This document shows positions 7,739 through 18,733 of a stretch of 51,776 nucleotides of DNA, piece by piece. The stretch is from NCBI GenBank assembly GCA_902761625.1, contig CACWLH010000032.1, positions 2,785-54,560 on the forward strand, read 5' to 3'. Positions within the stretch are counted from its first letter, which is position 1; each line of letters begins with the position of its first letter. Below the pieces are notes generated by a model. That model was not told the origin of the DNA. It did not search any database and worked only from the letters and a program-made list of their open reading frames with translations. Both the position numbers and the translations under genes were made by a program. This stretch comes from an uncultured Erysipelotrichaceae bacterium (GTDB taxonomy: Bacteria; Bacillota_I; Bacilli_A; Erysipelotrichales; Erysipelotrichaceae).

Positions 7739-8230
7739 ATGAGAAATTTGCCGAAACTGCATCATGAAACGCGACGGTTCTGCTGGTATGAATCACCAAT
7801 TGGCATTTTGAAAATTGCCGAGGATGATCAGGGTATCACGGAAGTGTCGTTTCAGGATGAAAAGATAACAGATGACAGCGAAAACAGCCTGTATCTCGAT
7901 GAGACACGCAGACAGCTTGAAGAATACTTCGCAGGCACCCGCAGAAGCTTTGATGTGCCGCTGTCCTTGAAAGGAACTGCATTTCAGAAGAAAGTCTGGC
8001 ATGCATTGATGAACATTCCATACGGAAAGACAGCCAGCTATCAGGATATCGCATCCTCAATCGGCAGTGAGAAGGCATCACGTGCCATCGGCAATGCCAA
8101 TCATCATAATCCCGTTGTGATCATTGTGCCATGTCACCGTGTGATCAGAGCGGACGGCTCCATCGGCGGCTATGGCGGGGGAATCGAGCGGAAAAAATAT
8201 CTTCTCAATCTGGAAGGGATCAAACCATGA
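7739..8230 (+). CDS. ogt: Methylated-DNA--[protein]-cysteine S-methyltransferase
   Basis: This DNA repair protein removes alkyl groups from O6-alkylguanine in a suicide reaction onto its own cysteine. The 163-residue protein has the usual N-terminal half and the C-terminal DNA-binding half with FQKKVWHALMNIPYGKTASYQDIA, SRAIGNANHHNP (Arg finger) and the active site IVPCHRVI with acceptor Cys132. ATG 7739 fits the family N-terminus but has no Shine-Dalgarno site; the promoter position suggests a nearly leaderless mRNA. The next gene overlaps it by four bases. Confidence 0.93.
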   Translation: MRNLPKLHHETRRFCWYESPIGILKIAEDDQGITEVSFQDEKITDDSENSLYLDETRRQLEEYFAGTRRSFDVPLSLKGTAFQKKVWHALMNIPYGKTASYQDIASSIGSEKASRAIGNANHHNPVVIIVPCHRVIRADGSIGGYGGGIERKKYLLNLEGIKP

Positions 8231-9066
8231 AAACAGTCAGAACAGCGGTGATTGCCGATATCCATGGCAATCTGAATGCTTTGAATGCATGCCTTGCGGA
8301 TATCCGCAAAGAACAATGTGAGTGCATCATCTGCCTGGGCGATATCGTGGCCAAAGGCTTTCATAATCATGAATGCTGCAGACTGATCAGAGAAAACTGC
8401 GATATTGTCATCAAGGGCAATTGTGATGAATTCTTCTCGAGGGATCTTTCATCATTTGATAATGAAAGGGAACGGCAGCTTTGCGAAGCCTATCAGAAAA
8501 CAATGACTCAAGAGGATATCACCTGGCTTTCAAAACTTCCGTTTTCATATGAGTGCATGATCAGCGGACGGCTTGTGCGGATGTTTCATGCCGGACCTGA
8601 CTCATTGAACAATTATGAAACAAACACGTTATATGCATCGGTTGATGAGAAATATTCCATGTTTGCGCCATGCACAGGTTCAGAATCCGGAAAGTATGCG
8701 GATGCCGTATTCTTCGGACATGTCCATATGCAGATGCTCAACCGTCTTTATAACCGCATGCTTGTCTGTCCGGGCAGCGTGGGCAATCCGCTGGATTTCA
8801 TCCGCAATGAGGCAAAAGACGGGGACGAACGCAATACATGCAATGCGCAGTATGTCATCATCTCAGGCAGTGACAGTGAGGAATACGGTCCGTTCCATAC
8901 GGACTTTAGACAGGTTCCCTATGACATTGCAGGGGAACTGGCTGCCTCGGAAGATTTCTTTGAATATGATGATCTGGCATACGAACTGAATACAGGAAAA
9001 TACAGACGCTATGAAATAATCCGCAAAGTTCAGCTCAAGGACGGAATCGATCTGGATCTTGTATGA
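8227..9066 (+). CDS. Metallophosphoesterase, YfcE/YmdB-like calcineurin fold
   Basis: The 279-residue cytoplasmic protein has the full dimetal phosphoesterase motif set: DIHGN at residues 11-15, GD at 39-40, GNCDE at 65-69, a His in FHAGPDS, and GHVH at 164-167. Such enzymes hydrolyse phosphomono- or diesters; the substrate is not predictable from sequence. The first half is conserved, while the last 80 residues after the PGSVGNPLD motif are specific to this protein and acidic. ATG 8227 overlaps the ogt stop as ATGA, which fixes the start and indicates coupled translation. A longer in-frame extension upstream lies inside ogt and is not expected to be used. Confidence 0.88.
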   Translation: MKTVRTAVIADIHGNLNALNACLADIRKEQCECIICLGDIVAKGFHNHECCRLIRENCDIVIKGNCDEFFSRDLSSFDNERERQLCEAYQKTMTQEDITWLSKLPFSYECMISGRLVRMFHAGPDSLNNYETNTLYASVDEKYSMFAPCTGSESGKYADAVFFGHVHMQMLNRLYNRMLVCPGSVGNPLDFIRNEAKDGDERNTCNAQYVIISGSDSEEYGPFHTDFRQVPYDIAGELAASEDFFEYDDLAYELNTGKYRRYEIIRKVQLKDGIDLDLV

Positions 9067-9129
9067 AAATCGGGATTTTTTCTATGATTGCGAGTATGCT
9101 TATATAGGGTAAAGGAAGGTATAAATCAT

Positions 9130-10626
9130 ATGATTGCTAATGCAATTTCACAGCTTGTTGAATATGGCGTTCAGAAGGAATGGATCAAGGAGGAGGACCG
9201 CGTCTGGGCTGCCAACCGCATTCTTGAGGCACTTGGCGCAAACGGCTTTGACGGTCTTGAGGAAGTGAACGGTCCGCTGCCTCCCATTCAGGAAATATTG
9301 AACAAATTATGCGATTATGCCTATGAGAACGGCATCATCGAAGGCAACTCCGCCGCTTATTATGATCTGCTTGACACTAAACTGATCGGACTGCTCGTGC
9401 CGCGTCCTTATGAAATCATTGCAAAGTTCAATCAGCTTTATGCGGAAGATCCCAAAAAGGCGACCGACTGGTATTATGAATTCTCCAATGACACAAACTA
9501 TATCAGAAGGGACAGAATTGCAAAGGACCGCAAATGGACGGTGGATACGGAATACGGCACTCTTGATATCACAATCAATCTGTCCAAGCCGGAAAAGGAT
9601 CCCAAGGCCATCGCGGCTGCCGGAAAGGCCAAATCCACCGGTTATCCCAAATGTCTGCTGTGCATTGAAAACGAAGGCTATGCGGGTCATCTGAGCCATC
9701 CGGCCAGACAGAACCACCGCATCATTCCGATCACACTCAGCGGAAAGGATTATTTCCTGCAATACAGTCCGTATGTTTATTACAATGAGCATTGCATTGT
9801 GCTGAACAAACTGCATACACCGATGCACATTGACCGCTCCGCATTCAATAATCTGCTTGATTTCGTCACGGTCTTTCCGCACTATTTCATCGGCTCCAAT
9901 GCCGATCTGCCGATTGTCGGCGGCAGTGTGTTAAGCCATGATCATTACCAGGGCGGCAATTATGAATTCGCCATGGCCAGAGCTGGTATTGAAAAGAGTT
10001 TTGTCATCAAGGGCTTTGAATCCGTAGAGGCAGGCATCGTCAAATGGCCGATGTCCGTGATCCGTCTGAAAGCCGGCGACCGCAATCAGATTTCCGCATG
10101 TGCGGAGCACATTCTCAATGTCTGGCGTGAATATGATGATGAAGATGCTTTCATTTATCATGAGACCGGCGGCGAGCGCCATAACACGATCACTCCGATT
10201 GCAAGACGCAGAGGAGCGGATTATGAGCTGGACCTGGTTTTGAGAAACAATATCACAACTGAGGAAAACCCGCTGGGTGTCTATCATCCCCACAGTGACA
10301 AGCATCATATCAAGAAAGAGAACATCGGCCTGATCGAAGTCATGGGGCTTGCGGTATTGCCGGCAAGACTGAAAAATGAAATCGCAGCGCTTGCCGATGC
10401 GATTGTCAATCACCATAATCTCGATGCTGATCCTTTGACCGCAAGCCATGCACAATGGGCAAAGGACATCATCAGCCGCTATCCGGATCTGAACAAGGAC
10501 AATGTCAATGCCATCCTGGAAAAGGAGGTCGGACTGGTCTTTGCGGCAGTGCTTGAAGATGCCGGTGTTTACAAACATGACGAGGCAGGACGAAACGCCT
10601 TTGACCGCTTTATCGCAGCACTTTGA
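9130..10626 (+). CDS. galT: UTP/UDP-glucose--hexose-1-phosphate uridylyltransferase, type 2
   Basis: GalT exchanges galactose-1-phosphate with UDP-glucose in the Leloir pathway. The 498-residue protein is the long Bacillota type 2 form, unrelated in length to the short E. coli enzyme. Visible family segments are GFDGLEEVNGPLP, LDTKLIGLLVPRP, YPKCLLCIENEGYAGHLSHPARQNHRIIPI, GGSVLSHDHYQGGNYEFAMA (the HxH nucleotidyl-transfer region), HPHSDKHHIKKENIGLIEVMGLAVLPARL. ATG 9130 follows AAGGAAGG; an upstream GTG-type extension at 9088 lies before this site and is rejected. No galK or galE is adjacent, so the rest of the pathway must be elsewhere. Confidence 0.93.
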   Translation: MIANAISQLVEYGVQKEWIKEEDRVWAANRILEALGANGFDGLEEVNGPLPPIQEILNKLCDYAYENGIIEGNSAAYYDLLDTKLIGLLVPRPYEIIAKFNQLYAEDPKKATDWYYEFSNDTNYIRRDRIAKDRKWTVDTEYGTLDITINLSKPEKDPKAIAAAGKAKSTGYPKCLLCIENEGYAGHLSHPARQNHRIIPITLSGKDYFLQYSPYVYYNEHCIVLNKLHTPMHIDRSAFNNLLDFVTVFPHYFIGSNADLPIVGGSVLSHDHYQGGNYEFAMARAGIEKSFVIKGFESVEAGIVKWPMSVIRLKAGDRNQISACAEHILNVWREYDDEDAFIYHETGGERHNTITPIARRRGADYELDLVLRNNITTEENPLGVYHPHSDKHHIKKENIGLIEVMGLAVLPARLKNEIAALADAIVNHHNLDADPLTASHAQWAKDIISRYPDLNKDNVNAILEKEVGLVFAAVLEDAGVYKHDEAGRNAFDRFIAAL

Positions 10627-10637
10627 ACAATCATATG

Positions 10638-10662
10638 ACATGCCCGCACAAAGCGGGCATGT
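10638..10662 (+). terminator. Strong GC-rich hairpin after galT
   Basis: ACATGCCCGC (10638-10647) pairs perfectly with GCGGGCATGT (10653-10662) around ACAAA. It lies 12 bases after the galT stop. The following sequence is TATCATATT rather than a T-run, so termination may be incomplete; those bases also hold a possible -10 box (TATCAT 10663-10668) for the next gene. Confidence 0.7.
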
Positions 10663-10682
10663 TATCATATTGCGGGCGGTAA

Positions 10683-11132
10683 ATGAATATGGAACTGAAA
10701 ATCAAAGCTTTTGAAGAATTGAGCCTGCACGAGCTTTATGAAATCATGAGAATCAGATGCGCTGTATTTGTGGTGGAGCAGGAATGCGTCTATCAGGATA
10801 TCGACGGCATCGATGAAAGAGCGGTGCATGTGTTCTATGAACATGAAAACAGCATTTACGGATATCTCAGACTGTTTTATAAAGATGAGGATCATAAGAT
10901 TGTACAGATCGGCAGGGTGTTAAGCACTGAGCGCGGCCGGGGATTCGGACGTATGGTTCTTCATGAAGGTGTGAAATATGCCATTGAAACCATGAAGGCG
11001 GAATCGCTCTATCTGGAGGCGCAGATCTATGCCATCGGCTTTTATCAGCGGGAAGGATTTGAGGTTATATCTGACGAATTTCTTGAGGACGGAATTCCGC
11101 ATGTGAAAATGGTCCGTCCTGTAAAGCAGTAA
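10683..11132 (+). CDS. ElaA-type GNAT N-acetyltransferase
   Basis: The 149-residue protein is a GCN5-related acetyltransferase of the ElaA group. The diagnostic N-terminal segment is RCAVFVVEQECVYQDIDGID followed by an HVFYEHENS strand. The acetyl-CoA loop is GRVLSTERGRGFGRMV, and LEAQIYAIGFYQREGF is the conserved C-terminal strand-helix. Substrate is unknown for the group. Two starts are possible, ATG 10683 and ATG 10689; GGGCGG upstream is a weak ribosome binding site for either. It ends at a bidirectional terminator shared with the convergent minus-strand gene. Confidence 0.9.
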   Translation: MNMELKIKAFEELSLHELYEIMRIRCAVFVVEQECVYQDIDGIDERAVHVFYEHENSIYGYLRLFYKDEDHKIVQIGRVLSTERGRGFGRMVLHEGVKYAIETMKAESLYLEAQIYAIGFYQREGFEVISDEFLEDGIPHVKMVRPVKQ

Positions 11133-11177
11133 GGGGTTCGTTAAAACTGAACTGCAATCATGGATTGAACGGATATT

Positions 11178-11215
11178 AAAACTGCAGCAGTGCTTAGCTC
11201 ACCGCTGCAGTTTTT
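11178..11215. terminator. Bidirectional terminator
   Basis: AAAACTGCAGC (11178-11188) pairs with GCTGCAGTTTT starting at 11204. A-run before and T-run after mean it works in both directions, ending the plus-strand acetyltransferase gene and the minus-strand membrane protein gene. Confidence 0.88.
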
Positions 11216-11243
11216 CTGGTGGCTTATGAATAAGATAAATATC

Positions 11244-11594
11244 TCATTTGATGAAGATGAGAATGGTGCCGGCAAGTGCGGCAAGAATAGCGCAGACCAG
11301 ATATTCACGGATGAACATTCCTTCTGGCTGACGGTAGGTGTTTATATTTGCTTTGACCCTGTGATACATGTTTGTATAAGAACCGCGCGCGCTGGCCTCA
11401 TGCCCCATGATCGTATGCAGAAATTCCATACTGTACAGGAATTCGAGGGCTGCCGCAAAGAACAGACCGTCTGAAATATGCCTCAGGGAAAAGGGATCCT
11501 CCCTCTGAAAGGAACATACAATCCAGACAATCCCGCCGGCAACCAGAAGCGCAAAGACAAAGCGGATCAGACTGAATCTTTTCATTGTCTGCAC
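11244..11594 (-). CDS. Small two-to-three-span membrane protein, DUF3899-like
   Basis: The 116-residue protein has an N-terminal helix (FVFALLVAGGIVWIVCSF), a middle hydrophobic stretch beginning DGLFFAAALEFLYSMEF, a polar basic loop and a C-terminal helix (LVCAILAALAGTILIFI). The segment SDGLFFAAALEFL recalls the DUF3899 family of small Bacillota membrane proteins, whose role is unknown. ATG 11594 or 11585 may be the start. It lies downstream of the phospho-beta-glucosidase gene on the same strand, only 22 bases away, so it may be cotranscribed. Confidence 0.65.
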   Translation of the reverse strand: MQTMKRFSLIRFVFALLVAGGIVWIVCSFQREDPFSLRHISDGLFFAAALEFLYSMEFLHTIMGHEASARGSYTNMYHRVKANINTYRQPEGMFIREYLVCAILAALAGTILIFIK

Positions 11595-11615
11595 CTGTTT
11601 GTTTCAGAACCGGGT

Positions 11616-13825
<2,210 letters not shown>

Positions 13826-13972
13826 AATTGTTTACCTCAGCAACATCATAGCAGATCCGGCAAGATTCATACTTCCTTTTTTCGATTTGAACAAACCAGC
13901 ATAAATCATGCAATATTCAAGACTTTTTTTGTCTGTGCGGCAATGGTAGTTAAATTGTAAGCGGGAGGGCAT

Positions 13973-14422
13973 ATGAAGAAGATTCAGGTGAAATCAGTCT
14001 ATGACGCATTTGAATATGTGATGGATCATTATTATCCGTTCGGGCTTGAGGAATTCGCCATGCGCAGCGACAGCTATGCGGTGATTTCCATCCAGGACAC
14101 GCACACGCAGGGATTCGGATTCACATTCACGCAAAGCAGCACATGCAAAAGGGTGCTGACTCTGTATTTTGATGACATCATCAAAGAGGTGCCCGGCGCA
14201 GTTCTGTTTGATGAAAACATGGCAGGGCAGATCATTTCCTTCATGAAGGAATGCGGCGATGTTGATACGCTTCTGATTCATTGCTATGCCGGCCAGTCGC
14301 GCTCCCTTGCCGTCGGAAAATTCATCGCGGAAACTTACGGGCTGCCGGTTCAGAAAGGCAATTTCAATCAATATGTATATGCCATGCTGAAAGAAACATA
14401 TTTTAAAATGCAGGGAAAATGA
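13973..14422 (+). CDS. Small dual-specificity phosphatase-like protein
   Basis: The 149-residue protein ends with a Cys-based phosphatase loop, LLIHCYAGQSRSLAVG: Cys104, Arg110 and a following Ser give HCx5RS. The N-terminal part holds AVISIQDTHT and a helix MAGQIISFMKECG before the loop. This is the architecture of short bacterial dual-specificity-like phosphatases; a general-acid Asp may be in LYFDDI (residues 65-70). Substrate, protein or small molecule, is unknown. ATG 13973 follows GGGAGGG. It ends with a terminator and is probably monocistronic. Confidence 0.8.
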   Translation: MKKIQVKSVYDAFEYVMDHYYPFGLEEFAMRSDSYAVISIQDTHTQGFGFTFTQSSTCKRVLTLYFDDIIKEVPGAVLFDENMAGQIISFMKECGDVDTLLIHCYAGQSRSLAVGKFIAETYGLPVQKGNFNQYVYAMLKETYFKMQGK

Positions 14423-14443
14423 AAATGTTTTCATGACATCGGG

Positions 14444-14469
14444 GAACTTTTTGAAAAGTTCTCTTTTTT
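14444..14469 (+). terminator. Intrinsic terminator
   Basis: GAACTTT pairs with AAAGTTC around a short T/G/A loop, followed by TCTTTTTTG. It lies about 20 bases after the phosphatase stop and before the glycine cleavage operon. Confidence 0.8.
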
Positions 14470-14573
14470 GTCAAGCGAAATCGGTTCAGCGGACACATCA
14501 TGAAAGACAAAAGGCGGTTGAACTGTGCTATTGTTAATTTAGAAAGAAATGCTTTTCGGAGGAATAATTCAAT

Positions 14574-15629
14574 ATGACATTTAAAACCCCTCTGTATGAG
14601 GAACATGTTGCACTGGATGGCAGAATCGTTGATTTTGCCGGATATTTTCTGCCTGTGCAATATCCGACCGGAGTTATTAAGGAACACATGGCCGTGCGTG
14701 AAAAAGCCGGGCTTTTTGATGTTTCCCACATGGGTGAGGTGACATTCAAAGGTAAGGATGCCCTGGCCAATCTCAACTATATTCTGACCAATGATTACAC
14801 CAATCTCAAAATCGGCAGAGTACGCTATGGCGAGATGTGCTATGAGGACGGGGGATGCGTGGATGATCTGATCGTGTACAGACGCGGTGAGGAAGACTTC
14901 TTCGTCGTTGTCAATGCCTCCAACCGCTTCAAGGATGTGGAGTGGATGAAGGCGCATCTCAAAGGTGAGGTCGAATTTGAGGATGTTTCCGATTCGTATG
15001 CGGAGATCGCTCTTCAGGGACCGCTTTCCGGTGAAATTCTCGGAAAGTATACGGAACTGCCGCAGAAGTATTACAGCTTCATTGACACAGAGATTCTCGG
15101 CAGAAAAGTCATGGTTTCCCAGACCGGCTATACCGGCGAATATGGTTTCGAAATCTATTGCGCTCCTGAGGATGCACCTCTGATCTGGAGAGAATTGCTC
15201 AAAGATGAACGTGTCACACCTTGCGGACTGGGCTCACGCGACACATTGCGTCTGGAAGCCTCGATGCCCCTGTATGGGCATGAGATGGATGAGACAATCA
15301 GTCCGCTGGAAACAGGACTGGATTTCGGTGTGAAGATGAACAAGGATTTCATCGGCAGGGATGCCATCGCTGCCCGTCATAACCGTCATCGCATCGGCAT
15401 CAGAATCACCGGCAGAGGAATTGCCAGAGAGCACAGCGATGTATTCATCAATGATCAGCTGATCGGACACACCACCTCAGGCACCCATTGCCCGTATCTC
15501 AAAGGCGCTTATGCAATGGCATTGGTAAATGAGGCATATGAACCGGGCACAAAGGTTGAAGTGGATGTGCGCGGAAGAAGGATTGAAGGGGAAGTCACAG
15601 CGCTTCCGTTCTATAAAAGAGAGAGGTAA
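14574..15629 (+). CDS. gcvT: Glycine cleavage system aminomethyltransferase (T protein)
   Basis: GcvT moves the methylene unit from the aminomethyl-lipoyl H protein to tetrahydrofolate and releases ammonia. The 351-residue protein has the family landmarks FAGYFLPVQY, AGLFDVSHMGEV, YGEMCYEDGGCVDDLIVYR, VVNASNR, ALQGPLSGEIL, QTGYTGEYGFEIYC, PCGLGSRDTLRLEA and PLETGLDFGVK. The DVSHMG and GSRDTLRLEA segments are folate-site motifs. ATG 14574 follows CGGAGGAATAATTC. It is the first gene of a six-gene operon; about 100 bases upstream show no glycine riboswitch. Confidence 0.96.
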   Translation: MTFKTPLYEEHVALDGRIVDFAGYFLPVQYPTGVIKEHMAVREKAGLFDVSHMGEVTFKGKDALANLNYILTNDYTNLKIGRVRYGEMCYEDGGCVDDLIVYRRGEEDFFVVVNASNRFKDVEWMKAHLKGEVEFEDVSDSYAEIALQGPLSGEILGKYTELPQKYYSFIDTEILGRKVMVSQTGYTGEYGFEIYCAPEDAPLIWRELLKDERVTPCGLGSRDTLRLEASMPLYGHEMDETISPLETGLDFGVKMNKDFIGRDAIAARHNRHRIGIRITGRGIAREHSDVFINDQLIGHTTSGTHCPYLKGAYAMALVNEAYEPGTKVEVDVRGRRIEGEVTALPFYKRER

Positions 15630-15634
15630 GAAAC

Positions 15635-16018
15635 ATGAAAACACCAAATGAACTCAAGTATTCCAAAACCCATGAATGGGTACGCTTCATCAGTGAGACA
15701 GAAGCGGAAGTCGGCCTGACAGACTATGCCCAGGACGCTCTAGGCGATCTGGTATTTGTCAATCTGCCTGAAATCGATACGACAGCTGCAAAAGAGGAAA
15801 CCATCTGCGATGTTGAATCCGTCAAGGCGGTATCGGATGTATACGCACCGCTCAGCGGAACCGTTTATGAAGTCAATGAAGAGCTTCTCGATGCCCCGGA
15901 GCTGATCAATACAGATCCGTATGGCGCATGGCTGTTCAGACTGAATGAAATCAGCGATGCGGATGATCTCATGGATGCGGACGCATACGCTGCCTTCTGC
16001 GAAACAGAGGCGCATTGA
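15635..16018 (+). CDS. gcvH: Glycine cleavage system H protein (lipoyl carrier)
   Basis: GcvH is the small lipoylated shuttle between the P, T and L proteins. The 127-residue protein reads THEWVRF at residues 12-18, AQDALGDLVFVNLPEI, and the lipoylation loop VESVKAVSDVYAPLSG with the modified residue Lys64. The C-terminal ends LINTDPYGAWLFRL. Start ATG 15635 follows AGAGAGG. It lies five bases after gcvT and two bases before gcvPA, a tight operon arrangement. Confidence 0.96.
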   Translation: MKTPNELKYSKTHEWVRFISETEAEVGLTDYAQDALGDLVFVNLPEIDTTAAKEETICDVESVKAVSDVYAPLSGTVYEVNEELLDAPELINTDPYGAWLFRLNEISDADDLMDADAYAAFCETEAH

Positions 16019-16020
16019 TA

Positions 16021-17309
16021 TGGGAACATATATTCCCTCAACTGATCAGCAGAAACAGGAAATGCTTGAACAGGCAGGTTTTTCCTGTTTTGACGATCTG
16101 TACAGGGATGTGCCCGAAGAGCTGAAGCTCAAAGAGGAACTCAATCTTCCGGATGGCAGAAGCGAGATGGAAGTGAAAAGGTTCATGAAGGCTCTCAGCA
16201 ATGAGAATACCGTTTATGAAACCGTGTTCCGCGGGGCAGGCGCTTACCGCCATTACATCCCGTCAATTGTGAAAAGCGTTGTAAACAAAGAAGAATTTGT
16301 CACTGCCTACACACCTTATCAGGCGGAGATCTCCCAGGGTGTTCTGCAGTCCATTTTCGAATACCAGACGATGATCTGTGAACTGACCGGAATGGAAGTC
16401 TCCAACGCGTCGGTTTACGATGGAGCAGTGGCGGCTGCCGAGGCAGTCTCCATGTGCGTAACCCCCAAAAAGAAGAAGGTTTATGTTTCAAAGGCGGTGC
16501 ATCCGGACACCATGAAAGTGGTGAAGACATACAGCTGGGCGTACGGCAATGAAGTCGAGGAACTCGATCTCAAAGACGGCCTGACTGATGATGAAGGCAT
16601 GATGGAAGGTGCGGCATGTGTGGTATTGCAGCAGCCCAACTATTTCGGTCTGATCGAAGACATCAGCTCCCTTGTTGAAAAAGCCCATGCGAAGGGAATC
16701 CAGGTGATTCTTTCCATGAATCCGGTTGCCATGTGTGCTCTGCCCACACCGGCGGAATATGGCGCTGATATCGCCGTCGGTGAGGGACAGCCGCTCGGCA
16801 TGCCGCTCAGCTATGGCGGACCGTATCTCGGCTTCATGGCAACAAATTCAAAACTGATGCGCAAGCTGCCCGGAAGAATCGTCGGAGAAACCGTTGATCA
16901 TGAGGGCCGCAAGGCATATGTCCTCACACTGCAGGCGCGTGAACAGCATATCCGCCGTGAGAAGGCAAGCTCCAATATCTGTTCCAATGAGGCGCTGTGC
17001 GCGCTGACGGCTTCCGTATATCTTTCCGCGATGGGACCGCAAGGGATGAAGGAAGTTGCATCGCAGTGTTACAGCAAGGCACACTATCTGGCCGCTGAAC
17101 TTGAGAAAGCAGGCGTCAGAAGAATTCACAGCGGTGACTTCTTCCATGAATTCGTCACTGAATGTGCAGACCCGGAAGCACTCAATGAAAAGCTTGCCGC
17201 AAAGGGAATTCTTGGCGGCATGCCTGTTGAAGGCGGTATCTTATGGTGCTGCACGGAAATGAATACAAAAGCGGAAATCGATGCGCTTGTTCAGGAGGTT
17301 TCCAGATGA
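16021..17309 (+). CDS. gcvPA: Glycine dehydrogenase (decarboxylating) subunit 1
   Basis: This is the non-PLP-lysine half of the split P protein, which with GcvPB decarboxylates glycine and loads the aminomethyl group on GcvH. The 429-residue protein starts MGTYIPSTDQQKQEML, typical for the subunit, with FRGAGAYRHYIPSIV, FVTAYTPYQAEISQGVLQSIFEYQTMICELTGM, NASVYDGAVAAAEA, QQPNYFGLIED and REQHIRREKASSNICSNEAL. ATG 16021 lies two bases after the gcvH stop. An in-frame ATG upstream at 15945 is inside gcvH and is not used. Confidence 0.96.
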
Positions 17310-18733
17310 AAACTTTGTTTGAAAGAAGCGTGAGCGGCAGACACTGCACGATTCTGCCGGTATGCGATGTGCCTGAATGCACACCCGAAACCCGCCGTGA
17401 AAAGCCGCTGAGACTGCCGGAACTTTCCGAGACTGATATTTCCAGACACTATACCGAACTGGCAAAACAGACCTTCGGTGTCAATGACGGTTTCTATCCG
17501 CTTGGCTCATGCACGATGAAATACAATCCGAAAGTCAATGAGGATGCGGCAGCCATGGAAGGCTTCACGGAAGTCCATCCAACCCAGAAGGCAGCGCAGG
17601 GAAGTCTTCGACTGCTGAAGAGTGCGGAGCAGTATCTGTGTGAGATCACCGGCATGGATGAGATGACATTCCAGCCCGCCGCCGGAGCGCATGGCGAACT
17701 GACCGGACTGATGCTGATCAAGAGATATCATGAATATAACGGCCACACAGAGCGCAACAAGATCATCGTTCCTGATTCCGCGCACGGAACCAACCCTGCA
17801 TCATCAAGCATGTGCGGTTTCACAGTCATCAACATTCCTTCCAGCCAGGACGGATGCGTTGATCTTGATGAATTGAGAAAAGCGGTCGGTGAGGATACAG
17901 CCGGATTGATGCTGACAAATCCCAACACGCTTGGAATTTTCGATAAGAATATCAAGGAAATCACGGATATCGTTCATGCCGCAGGCGGATTGTGCTATTA
18001 CGACGGTGCCAATCTGAACGCCGTTATGGGAATTGTCAGACCCGGTGACATGGGCTTTGACTGCATCCATCTGAATCTGCACAAGTCATTCTCAACGCCC
18101 CATGGCGGAGGCGGTCCGGGAAGCGGTCCGGTCGGCTGCAAAGCCTTCCTGTCCGATTATCTGCCCGGTGAAAGAATCGTGGAAACAGACGGAAAACTGG
18201 CATGGTGCGACAGAGGCGAAAAGTCAGTCGGCGCCGTCAGAGGCTTCCATGGAAACTTCCTGGTTGTCGTCAAGGCATTTGCCTATCTGCTGACCCTTGG
18301 CAGACAGGGTATTCCTGAAGTTGCGAAGAATGCGGTGCTCAATGCGAACTATCTGAAACATCTGCTTGAAAAGCATTATGAGGTGGCAAAACCCGGCATC
18401 TGCATGCATGAGTTTGTTCTGACCCTTGAAAACCTCAAAAAGGAAACAGGTGTCAGTGCGATGGATGTCGCAAAGGCATTGCAGGATTATGGAATCCATC
18501 CGCCGACAATGTACTTCCCGCTTAATGTCCATGAGGCACTCATGGTTGAGCCAACCGAAACCGAATCAAAGGAAACACTGGACAATGCGGCTGAAGCATT
18601 CCTGGATATTTACAGAACCATCAAAGAGAATCCGGAATCACTTCATGACACACCGCATAAATCACCGATCTCAAGACCGGATGAAGTAAACGCCGCCCGA
18701 CATCCGAAGCTGCGTTATCACTTCGATGATTGA
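17306..18733 (+). CDS. gcvPB: Glycine dehydrogenase (decarboxylating) subunit 2
   Basis: This is the PLP-binding half of the split P protein. The 475-residue protein has VNDGFYPLGSCTMKYNPK, PAAGAHGELTGL, DSAHGTNPASS, NPNTLGIFDKNI, YYDGANLNAVMG and LHKSFSTPHGGGGPGSGPVG with PLP lysine Lys260. ATG 17306 overlaps the gcvPA stop as ATGA and follows AGGAGG, which fixes the start and suggests translational coupling to give equal subunit amounts. An upstream GTG at 17243 is inside gcvPA and rejected. Confidence 0.96.
   Translation: MKTLFERSVSGRHCTILPVCDVPECTPETRREKPLRLPELSETDISRHYTELAKQTFGVNDGFYPLGSCTMKYNPKVNEDAAAMEGFTEVHPTQKAAQGSLRLLKSAEQYLCEITGMDEMTFQPAAGAHGELTGLMLIKRYHEYNGHTERNKIIVPDSAHGTNPASSSMCGFTVINIPSSQDGCVDLDELRKAVGEDTAGLMLTNPNTLGIFDKNIKEITDIVHAAGGLCYYDGANLNAVMGIVRPGDMGFDCIHLNLHKSFSTPHGGGGPGSGPVGCKAFLSDYLPGERIVETDGKLAWCDRGEKSVGAVRGFHGNFLVVVKAFAYLLTLGRQGIPEVAKNAVLNANYLKHLLEKHYEVAKPGICMHEFVLTLENLKKETGVSAMDVAKALQDYGIHPPTMYFPLNVHEALMVEPTETESKETLDNAAEAFLDIYRTIKENPESLHDTPHKSPISRPDEVNAARHPKLRYHFDD

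Noticed and set aside
8131-8226. N-terminal extension of the metallophosphoesterase from 8131
   Set aside because: This stretch lies within ogt, is arginine-rich and not conserved; the ATGA overlap at 8227 gives a natural start.
14470-14573. Glycine riboswitch before gcvT
   Set aside because: The gap is only about 100 bases and shows no paired aptamer architecture; it holds promoter-like AT-rich sequence and the gcvT binding site.
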